From: Candidatus Omnitrophota bacterium
GTDB taxonomy: Bacteria > Omnitrophota > Koll11 > Gygaellales > Profunditerraquicolaceae
Direction: 5' to 3'
DNA: 6,335 bases
NCBI GenBank assembly: GCA_026387515.1
Contig: JAPLLP010000173.1
Coordinates: 6,299-12,633, forward strand
Shown here in pieces: positions 1 to 4,921 of the stretch (position 1 is its first letter; each line of letters starts with the position of its first letter). The notes beneath the pieces are model-generated. The model made no database searches. It was not told the origin of the DNA and worked only from the letters and a program-made list of their open reading frames with translations. The position numbers were made by a program, and so were the translations under genes.

Positions 1-93
1 GCGGGAGAAAATCCCGGTTCAAAATATGATAAGGCCAGAAAATTAGGCATAAAGATTATAAATGTCGGACAATTTAAGGAGATGACAAAATGA
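1..93 (+). CDS. ligA: NAD-dependent DNA ligase LigA, C-terminal end (5' partial)
   Basis: Frame 1 is open from the window edge and encodes 30 residues before TGA at 91-93. The peptide reads AGENPGSKYDKARKLGIKII and ends in NVGQFKEMTK. This matches the end of the BRCT domain that closes bacterial LigA (pattern GxxPGSKxxKAxxLGxxIIxxxxF). LigA seals nicks between Okazaki fragments and during repair using NAD+. The BRCT tail helps DNA binding; the adenylation, OB-fold and HhH domains would lie upstream of the window. The stop overlaps the ATG of the next gene (ATGA), suggesting translational coupling. A BRCT domain in another protein could look similar, but the PGSKxxKA pattern at the extreme C-terminus is typical of LigA. 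Confidence 0.85.
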   Translation, partial: AGENPGSKYDKARKLGIKIINVGQFKEMTK

Positions 94-608
94 GGCTCCG
101 GACCCCGGGTTCTAAATTTCAGGATCTTGTATTTTGCTGCGGATTATTGGTCATGATTTGCGCATTGATAGGTTGCGATGCCTTTGTGCGTAAATTTACA
201 CGCAAGCAGAACAAGGCGAATATTACTCCGGAAGAGATGGTTATAGCCCCCGAGGAATATAAACCTCCGGTGATCAGCAAGGAGGAGGCCTACCGGCAAT
301 ATTTTCTATATTGGAAATCTTGGCACGATGAGTTGATAGATTCCCTGGGGCGCAGCATTAACCAAAAGAAACAGCTTAGCTGCGTGGATGAGGAGATCAA
401 GAATCTGCAGGATATCCGCAAGCTATTGAAGGAGCCAAAACAAAAGAAATTGGATGCGTATCTGGATAAGATCAATACCCTGAGGGGGCAGATCAAAGAG
501 GACATTTACGGTATTAATCTGGCTAAGTACCGTTATGGGGCTGAGAATTTAAGAAGAGGTATCATGCGCGATTTTTCCTATCAAAAAGTAAAGGACGATC
601 TAATTTAG
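90..608 (+). CDS. small putative lipoprotein of unknown function
   Basis: I do not recognise a family for this 172-residue protein. The N-terminus is a lipoprotein signal: a basic n-region (MRLRTPGSK), a hydrophobic stretch at about 13-27 that is unusually Cys-rich (C16, C17, C24), then the lipobox L26-I27-G28-C29. Cleavage would leave lipidated C29 followed by D30. In enterobacteria Asp at +2 favours inner-membrane retention; whether that rule holds here is unknown. The mature part has a linker with Pro at about 46-62, then a mostly helical, charged region (about 65-150, rich in Lys, Glu, Gln and Leu) that could form a helical bundle or short coiled coil. The start at 90 is supported by AAGGAGA at 76-82, seven bases upstream, and by the ATGA overlap with ligA. 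No enzymatic motif is visible; a structural or envelope role is only a guess. Confidence 0.8.
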   Translation: MRLRTPGSKFQDLVFCCGLLVMICALIGCDAFVRKFTRKQNKANITPEEMVIAPEEYKPPVISKEEAYRQYFLYWKSWHDELIDSLGRSINQKKQLSCVDEEIKNLQDIRKLLKEPKQKKLDAYLDKINTLRGQIKEDIYGINLAKYRYGAENLRRGIMRDFSYQKVKDDLI

Positions 609-622
609 GGGATGGTTTCTTA
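604..622 (+). repeat. degenerate copy of the G-rich junction motif, doubling as RBS
   Basis: The 19 bases TTTAGGGGATGGTTTCTTA match 16 of 19 positions of the motif at 2122-2140 that forms the left end of the intergenic inverted-repeat element. The copy contains the lipoprotein stop codon (TAG 606-608) and AGGGGA at 607-612, the only Shine-Dalgarno-like sequence in front of the ATG at 622 (spacing about 9-10). No matching inverted arm was found nearby, so it would be a solitary end or remnant. A chance resemblance built around an ordinary RBS is possible. Confidence 0.45.
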
Positions 623-1236
623 TGATCCTTGAAATTATCAACGTTGGGGCAATGGAGGTCAATTGTTATATTTTGGCTGAAAGCCAAGGCCAAGACGCGA
701 TTATTATTGATCCCGGCGCCCAGGTGCACAAAATAAAAGCAGCGCTTGAAAAACATAACTTGAAGCCGGCAATGGTTATTAATACCCATGGCCATTATGA
801 CCATATCGGTTGTGACGATAAATTCAATGTGCCGGTGATGATCCATAAGTATGACGCGCCATTCCTTGAGGATCCCGTACTTAATCTAACCGCTTTATTC
901 TTTGTGCCTTACAAGGTAGCGGCTAAGATCGTTAGCTTGGAGGATAATCAGATTATTGAGCATGTGTGGATAAGCCTTGAAGTGTTGCATATCCCCGGGC
1001 ATACTCCCGGATGCATCGGGCTTTTATTAAAGAGCCCGCAAGATAATATCGTATTTACCGGAGATACATTATTTTACCAGGGGATAGGCAGGGCTGATTT
1101 ATCCGGGGGAGACGAGGCATTGCTTATCCGCAAGATAAGAGAGAAATTGTTTATCCTCCCTGATGATACTAAGGTTTATCCCGGCCACGGCCCATCTACT
1201 AGTATCGGAGATGAGAGGGGGCGGTTTCCCGGATGA
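622..1236 (+). CDS. MBL-fold metallo-hydrolase, glyoxalase II/YcbL-like
   Basis: This 204-residue protein has the complete metallo-beta-lactamase metal set: H56-x-H58-x-D60-H61 (THGHYDH), H127 (IPGHTPG), D148 (FTGDTL) and H189 (YPGHG). This predicts a dinuclear Zn/Fe centre and a cytosolic hydrolase. The GPST-IG-E sequence at 190-198 and the length of just over 200 residues fit the YcbL-type subgroup, some of whose members hydrolyse S-lactoylglutathione; the substrate here cannot be read from sequence. The longer C-terminal substrate domain of classical GloB is absent. Relatives usually continue after T-IG-E with a segment ending in NP plus an aromatic residue. Here it ends GDERGRFPG, encoded by a copy of the G-rich junction motif. 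The stop TGA (1234-1236) overlaps the xerD start. Confidence 0.93.
   Translation: MILEIINVGAMEVNCYILAESQGQDAIIIDPGAQVHKIKAALEKHNLKPAMVINTHGHYDHIGCDDKFNVPVMIHKYDAPFLEDPVLNLTALFFVPYKVAAKIVSLEDNQIIEHVWISLEVLHIPGHTPGCIGLLLKSPQDNIVFTGDTLFYQGIGRADLSGGDEALLIRKIREKLFILPDDTKVYPGHGPSTSIGDERGRFPG
1216..1232 (+). repeat. third copy of the G-rich junction motif, inside the MBL gene end
   Basis: AGGGGGCGGTTTCCCGG matches the 13-base core at 2125-2137 (AGGGGACGGTTCC) at 11 of 13 positions, and the 607-619 copy at 11 of 13. It encodes the last residues of the MBL protein (RGRFPG region). Its AGGGGG (1216-1221) is the only plausible Shine-Dalgarno sequence for xerD, whose ATG is at 1233 (spacing about 11, somewhat long). 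The call rests on similarity to the other copies and on the atypical C-terminus of the host gene. Confidence 0.4.
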
Positions 1237-2120
1237 AAGAATTCATTGAGATGTTTCTTAACTATCTTTCGGTAGAGAGGGGTTTGGCTCTCAACACGAT
1301 TATTTCCTATAGAGGGGACCTTAACGTGTATATGGCTTTTTTGGCCAAGAAGAATATTGACGCCCTGGCTAGGACTACCCGTAATGATATTACTAATTTC
1401 ATGCTTGATCAGAAAGATAGGAATATGGCGGCCAATTCCATTGCCCGGCGCGTGGCGGCAATAAAATCTTTCTATCGTTTTTTGTTCCGGGAAAGGATCC
1501 TGCAGGCTGATCCCACCAGCCTTATAGAGTCTCCGAAGCTTTGGAAAAAGATACCCGACGCGCTTTCACTGGAAGAAGTGGAGGTGCTCTTAAATCAGCC
1601 CAACCTGCGCCAGACGCAGGGGATTCGCGATAGGGCAATACTGGAGACCCTTTATGCTACGGGGATGCGCGTCTCAGAAGCAGTAACCTTGAGAACTGAT
1701 AGCGTCAATCTGGATATAGGTGTTTTGCGTTGCATAGGCAAGGGTAACAAAGAGCGCGTGATTCCTGTGGGGAAAAAAGCCATTGTCAGCATACAGCGTT
1801 ATCTGCAGGCCTCCCGCCCCAAGCTTTTGAATAAAAAAGAAAGCGAATTTTTGTTTGTTAGCCGGTTAGGCAAGAGGATCTCCCGGCAGTCTCTCTGGAA
1901 GCTGATGAAAAAATATGCCAAAAGCGCCAGGATCAAAAAGCAGATCAAGGTGCACACCCTTAGGCATTCCTTTGCCACGCATCTATTAGAAAGAGGGGCG
2001 GACCTGCGTTCTGTGCAGGAAATGCTCGGACACGCGAATATCTCTACAACGCAGATTTACACGCATATAAATAAGGACAGGCTTAAGTCTATACACAAGA
2101 TGTACCACCCCCGGCCATAG
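1233..2120 (+). CDS. xerD: tyrosine recombinase XerD (or XerC)
   Basis: At 295 residues this is the standard size of XerC/XerD, which resolve chromosome dimers at dif near the division septum, normally as a XerCD heterotetramer. The N-terminal SAM-like core-binding domain covers about 1-90 (YLSVERGLALNTIISYRGDL at 11-30). The catalytic domain carries the full set: R146 (ATGMRVSE), K170 (IGKGNKER), H241 and R244 (HTLRHSFATHLL), H267 (LGHANIS) and nucleophile Y276 (TTQIYTH). These sit at nearly the same positions as in E. coli XerD. The C-terminus (RLKSIHKMYHPR) is closer to XerD than XerC, but the assignment is not certain without the partner. A phage integrase is unlikely given length and housekeeping context. 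The start ATG overlaps the MBL stop. The last codons and TAG fall inside the outer arm of the downstream inverted repeat. Confidence 0.95.
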   Translation: MKEFIEMFLNYLSVERGLALNTIISYRGDLNVYMAFLAKKNIDALARTTRNDITNFMLDQKDRNMAANSIARRVAAIKSFYRFLFRERILQADPTSLIESPKLWKKIPDALSLEEVEVLLNQPNLRQTQGIRDRAILETLYATGMRVSEAVTLRTDSVNLDIGVLRCIGKGNKERVIPVGKKAIVSIQRYLQASRPKLLNKKESEFLFVSRLGKRISRQSLWKLMKKYAKSARIKKQIKVHTLRHSFATHLLERGADLRSVQEMLGHANISTTQIYTHINKDRLKSIHKMYHPRP

Positions 2121-2277
2121 CTTTAGGGGACGGTTCCTTGCGCTATAACTCTATGCTACACAAAATATTACAAGTGCTTATTTTCCATCTCTATTATGAC
2201 TTGAAAATGGAAAACGTCTTGCTGTAACTAATTATGTCATAAATGGTTAGATAACAGGGAAACGTCCCCTACTATGG
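2115..2277 (+). repeat. imperfect long inverted-repeat element between xerD and the tRNA nucleotidyltransferase gene
   Basis: The arms 2124-2140 and 2255-2271 pair over 17 positions with one mismatch (G2133/A2262) and one G-T wobble (T2138/G2257). The ends read AGGGGACGGTTCC and GGAAACGTCCCCT. Beyond a 3-base bulge (2121-2123), CCATAG (2115-2120) pairs perfectly with CTATGG (2272-2277), drawing in the xerD stop and the next start codon. The A+T-rich interior contains further pairings: 2168-2174 with 2218-2227 (3-base bulge) and 2181-2188 with 2207-2214. A competing pairing is 2194-2200 with 2236-2242. There is no T-run after the stem, so this is not a standard terminator. No ORF lies inside. 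It resembles a short non-autonomous (MITE- or REP-like) element, or a structured intercistronic RNA. I recall similar G4ACGGTTC ends in other genomes but cannot verify that here. Confidence 0.65.
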
Positions 2278-3548
2278 AAAAATATCTAAAAAATTTACCC
2301 CGAGAGATCCTGGATCTGATCTATTTAGCACGGGATATTTCGGTAAGAGAAGGGGTTCCCGCGTATCTGGTGGGAGGCTGCGTGCGCGACCTTTTGCTGG
2401 GAGAGAAAAATTTTGACCTTGATATCGTAGTGGAAGGCGATGCCATGAAATTCGCCGACAATTTCTCAAAGGCCACAGGCGCTAAAATTATCCGCCACAA
2501 TATGTTCGGGACCGCGACTGTATTTATCAGCCATAAACTAAAGGTGGATTTTGCCACTAGCCGCAAAGAGTATTATCCCCATCCGGCGGCACTACCGGTA
2601 GTCAGCCCGAGCGTTTTAAAGGATGATCTCCTGCGCAGGGATTTTACGGTTAATGCCATGGCCGTAGATATTACAACGGGCCATTTCGGGGCACTCATTG
2701 ATTATTTCCACGGGCAGGATGATTTAGCCAAAAAAAAGATCCGCGTTTTGCATGCTTTGAGTTTTATCGACGATCCTACCCGCATATTGAGGGCTATACG
2801 TTTTGAGCAGAGATTCATGTTCCGGATTGAGCCGGGGACTCTTAAGATTTTAAAAGAGGCGCTTAAGCGCGATATGCTGAATAAGGTTAAGCCGCAGCGT
2901 ATTCGTCAGGAACTGGTTTTATTGCTCAAAGAAGCTGATCCTGTAAAACAGCTTAAAAGGATGCAACAATTATGCGGACTAAGATTCTTAAGTCCGAAAC
3001 TGCTCGTTTCAAAAGAGGTGTTTTTCTTGATGCGCAAGCTACAACTTCAGCTCCAATGGTACGCCCGGATCCAGCCTCCGCGCAGGCAATTGGATATTTG
3101 GTTGATCTATTTTATGGCCCTGGTGGATGGGTTGGGTAAGTCTGAGATTAATTCTATTTGCCGCAGGCTGATGCTGCGCGCAGGAGAAGCCAAGAGGGCG
3201 CTAGAGATTAAATCAATTACGCCTTTATTCATATCAAAGTTGCGCAGGAAAGATATTTTGCCTTCCCAGGTTAACGCGTTTCTTGAGCCGTTAAGTTTTG
3301 AAACGCTTATATTATTGAGGGCAAGATATAATAACGTTTTTTTCAGGCGTCATATAGCCGATTTTTTAACTGATTATAGCCACGTGCGCATACATATAAC
3401 CGGCAAGGATTTGCTCGGTCTGGGCATAATCCCAGGGCCGGCCTACCAGAGGATTCTTGCTGGCGTGAAAGACGCGCGCCTTGACGATCGAGTAACTACA
3501 AAAGAAGATGAAATGTTTTTGGCCCAACGGTTAGCAAGAAAGAGATAA
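2274..3548 (+). CDS. cca: class II tRNA nucleotidyltransferase / poly(A) polymerase family (CCA- or A-adding)
   Basis: This 424-residue enzyme should add CMP/AMP to tRNA 3' ends (CCA, or only CC or A). The nucleotidyltransferase head has LVGGCVRD (32-39), the metal-binding pair D48-L-D50 followed by IVVEGDA, and RRDFTVNAM (121-129). The class II neck motif DPTRILRAIRFEQRF is at 167-181. The VVEGDA, FGTATV, DFATSRKEYYPHP and IDYFHGQDDL segments recall, from memory, the Aquifex A-adding enzyme more than E. coli Cca or PcnB, so a split CC-/A-adding system is possible. No HD domain is seen. The C-terminal 200 residues are helical and divergent. The start fits relatives, but the Shine-Dalgarno is poor: only AGGGA at 2256-2260, 13 bases away and inside the inverted-repeat arm. 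The gene replaces infB as upstream neighbour of rbfA. Confidence 0.92.
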   Translation: MEKYLKNLPREILDLIYLARDISVREGVPAYLVGGCVRDLLLGEKNFDLDIVVEGDAMKFADNFSKATGAKIIRHNMFGTATVFISHKLKVDFATSRKEYYPHPAALPVVSPSVLKDDLLRRDFTVNAMAVDITTGHFGALIDYFHGQDDLAKKKIRVLHALSFIDDPTRILRAIRFEQRFMFRIEPGTLKILKEALKRDMLNKVKPQRIRQELVLLLKEADPVKQLKRMQQLCGLRFLSPKLLVSKEVFFLMRKLQLQLQWYARIQPPRRQLDIWLIYFMALVDGLGKSEINSICRRLMLRAGEAKRALEIKSITPLFISKLRRKDILPSQVNAFLEPLSFETLILLRARYNNVFFRRHIADFLTDYSHVRIHITGKDLLGLGIIPGPAYQRILAGVKDARLDDRVTTKEDEMFLAQRLARKR

Positions 3549-3549
3549 T

Positions 3550-3606
3550 GGGTATTTTACCCCCAATCCTATCGGATGGATTGGGGTTCGCTACTGCGAA
3601 GGAGCG
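3550..3606 (+). promoter_or_regulatory. hairpin-rich leader in front of rbfA
   Basis: The 61-base gap between the nucleotidyltransferase stop and rbfA is almost entirely palindromic. GGGTA-TTT-TACCC occupies 3550-3562. A perfect 9-bp stem CCCCAATCC/GGATTGGGG occupies 3561-3569 and 3578-3586 with an 8-base loop. TTCGC-TACT-GCGAA follows directly at 3587-3600. The first two compete for C3561-C3562. An alternative pairing CGCT (3589-3592) with AGCG (3603-3606) would enclose the rbfA ribosome binding site. No T-run follows the stems, so a simple intrinsic terminator is unlikely. A cis-acting RNA element, an mRNA processing site or a repeat remnant are all possible. Confidence 0.5.
3599..3604 (+). 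promoter_or_regulatory. rbfA ribosome binding site adjoining a hairpin
   Basis: AAGGAG lies five bases before the rbfA ATG at 3610. Its first two A residues are the last two bases of the TTCGC/GCGAA hairpin, and the alternative CGCT/AGCG pairing would place the site in a loop and stem. It is the strongest Shine-Dalgarno in the window and fixes the rbfA start. Confidence 0.75.
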
Positions 3607-3609
3607 TAC

Positions 3610-3990
3610 ATGTCTAGGCAAGATAGAGTTACGGCGGCATTAGAGAGGGAGATCAGCAGTATTATTCACGATGAGTTAAAAGACCCGCGCCTGGGGTTTG
3701 TTACCCTGACCAAAGTTGAGCTTTCCAAGGATTTGAGGTTTGCCAAGGTTTTTTTTAGCGTCCTGGGCAAAGAGCAGGATTATAAAAATACCCAAGAGGC
3801 CCTGGATTCGGCAAAAGGTTTTATCAAAAAGCTCGTTTGCGAAAGGATCGACCTACGCTTTGTCCCGGATATCATCTTCCGTGAGGACCATTCAAACGAA
3901 TACAGCGTAAAGATCGAGGAGATACTTAACCAGATAAAAGGTGAGCAGGATGCCGTTAAAAAAACTAGTAGACGCGTTAAGAAAAAATAA
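3610..3990 (+). CDS. rbfA: 30S ribosome-binding factor A
   Basis: This 126-residue protein is a normal-sized RbfA, the type II KH-fold factor that binds the 30S subunit near the 5' end helix of 16S rRNA during late maturation. It is cold-responsive in E. coli. Hallmarks are the N-terminal DRVTAALEREIS helix, DPRLGFVTLTKVELSKDLRF (25-44), the A68-K69-G70 helix kink, and LRFVPDIIFREDHSNEYSVKIEEIL (82-106 region). The last residues form a basic tail (KKTSRRVKKK) of a kind often disordered in the family. Its 3' end overlaps nrnA by 41 bases from the preferred nrnA start, so the two are probably translationally coupled. The hairpin-rich leader is the one place where its expression could be separately controlled. 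Confidence 0.96.
   Translation: MSRQDRVTAALEREISSIIHDELKDPRLGFVTLTKVELSKDLRFAKVFFSVLGKEQDYKNTQEALDSAKGFIKKLVCERIDLRFVPDIIFREDHSNEYSVKIEEILNQIKGEQDAVKKTSRRVKKK
3938..3944 (+). promoter_or_regulatory. nrnA ribosome binding site, deciding the ATG start at 3950
   Basis: AAGGTGA contains AGGTGA, six bases complementary to the 16S rRNA 3' end, and sits five bases before ATG 3950. The GTG at 3941 lies inside this site and has no Shine-Dalgarno of its own, so ATG 3950 is the better start. The site is inside the rbfA coding sequence. Confidence 0.65.
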
Positions 3991-4921
3991 GAAGTTTGTT
4001 CTTACCACCCACGTCAGCATGGAACCGGATGCCTTAGGTTCAGAGATCGCTTTGTGTCTCTTGCTGCGCTCGCTAGGTAAGGAAGTCATAATTGTAAATG
4101 ACGATAAGATACTTGGCGAATACGCATTCCTTCCCGGGTTAAAACATGTCAAAAGGTTCGGCCGGTTGACAAAGAATATCCATACGGATTGTTTTGTGAT
4201 CCTGGATTGTTCGGATCTAAGCCGCTGCGGCGAGGTAGCGTCACTTGAGCCCTTTGCCAAAACTACTCTTAATATCGATCATCATATCAGCAATAGTTTT
4301 TTCGGCGATGTGAATTGGGTAGAACCCGGGGTGTCCTCGGCTTCGGAGATGGTCTATATGCTCTACAAAAAAATGCGCATCCCCATTAATCAAGATATTG
4401 CTTTACTTTTATTTTCGGGTATTGCTACGGATACGGGATTTTTCCGTTATGCCAATACCTCAAGCCGTACGCTCAAGGCCGCGGAAGAATTTTTAAACCT
4501 CGGGGTCATTCCAAGCGAAGTCTACCGGCATATCTATCAAGATGTCCCTTTTGAGGATGCCGTTATTTTAGCTAAAGAGCTCTCAAAGATAAAACGCGCC
4601 ATCTGGGGTAAGGTTGTCTGGGCCTCTATCAATAGGGATATTCTCAAAAATACCAGCAAGGAATTTGATTTAGGGGAGCATTTTTTGAGTTTTATGCGCT
4701 CGATAAAAGGCGTAGAGGTAGCGGTATTGTTCAAGGAGAATCTGGGCAGGAAGAAAGAGATCAGGGTCAATTTTCGCTCACAGGGTAAAGTGGACGTGAA
4801 TAAGATCGCGCAATCTTTCGGAGGTGGCGGGCACAAGACCGCTAGTGGTGCAACTATTGCCGGTGGACTGGGTACGGTGATGAAGAAGGTATTGGCCGAA
4901 GTAAAAAGAAAATGCGTATAG
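3950..4921 (+). CDS. nrnA: DHH/DHHA1 phosphoesterase NrnA (nanoRNase / pAp phosphatase)
   Basis: From ATG 3950 this is 323 residues (326 if GTG 3941 were used), the usual NrnA size. NrnA degrades 2-5 nt RNAs and dephosphorylates pAp in organisms lacking Orn/CysQ. The DHH domain shows motif I at 21-31 (HVSMEPDALGS), motif II D86 (VILDCSD), the D110-H111-H112 signature (NIDHHISN) and D161 (IATDTGFFRY). The DHHA1 substrate domain ends with GGGGHKTASG (291-300). In motif I the usual PDxD pair reads E25-P-D27: the first Asp metal ligand is replaced by Glu, a conservative change. Position after rbfA is typical of many bacteria. It overlaps rbfA by 41 bases and ribF by 10. The DHH plus DHHA1 architecture makes the family call firm; the precise substrate is inferred. 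Confidence 0.94.
   Translation: MPLKKLVDALRKNKKFVLTTHVSMEPDALGSEIALCLLLRSLGKEVIIVNDDKILGEYAFLPGLKHVKRFGRLTKNIHTDCFVILDCSDLSRCGEVASLEPFAKTTLNIDHHISNSFFGDVNWVEPGVSSASEMVYMLYKKMRIPINQDIALLLFSGIATDTGFFRYANTSSRTLKAAEEFLNLGVIPSEVYRHIYQDVPFEDAVILAKELSKIKRAIWGKVVWASINRDILKNTSKEFDLGEHFLSFMRSIKGVEVAVLFKENLGRKKEIRVNFRSQGKVDVNKIAQSFGGGGHKTASGATIAGGLGTVMKKVLAEVKRKCV

Noticed and set aside
10..122. Similar PGSKY/PGSKF coding sequence in the ligA tail and in the lipoprotein N-terminus, as a possible tandem duplication
   Set aside because: Identity is limited to about 11 of 15 bases and does not extend to either side, so chance is sufficient.
1312..1327. AGGGGACCTTAACG inside xerD as a further motif copy
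   Set aside because: It encodes the conserved SYRGDL segment of XerD and diverges from the motif after GGGGAC.
2201..2230. TTGAAA (2201-2206) with TAACTA about 18 bp downstream as a sigma-70 promoter
   Set aside because: The -10 match is poor and the region is A+T-rich, so such pairs arise easily by chance.
3561..3590. The CCCCAATCC/GGATTGGGG stem as an intrinsic terminator
   Set aside because: The stem is followed by TTCGCTACTG, not a run of T, so the required slippage tract is absent.
3941..3949. GTG start for nrnA at 3941, giving three extra residues
   Set aside because: The GTG is itself part of the AAGGTGA ribosome binding site serving ATG 3950 and has no SD of its own; family similarity begins after the ATG.
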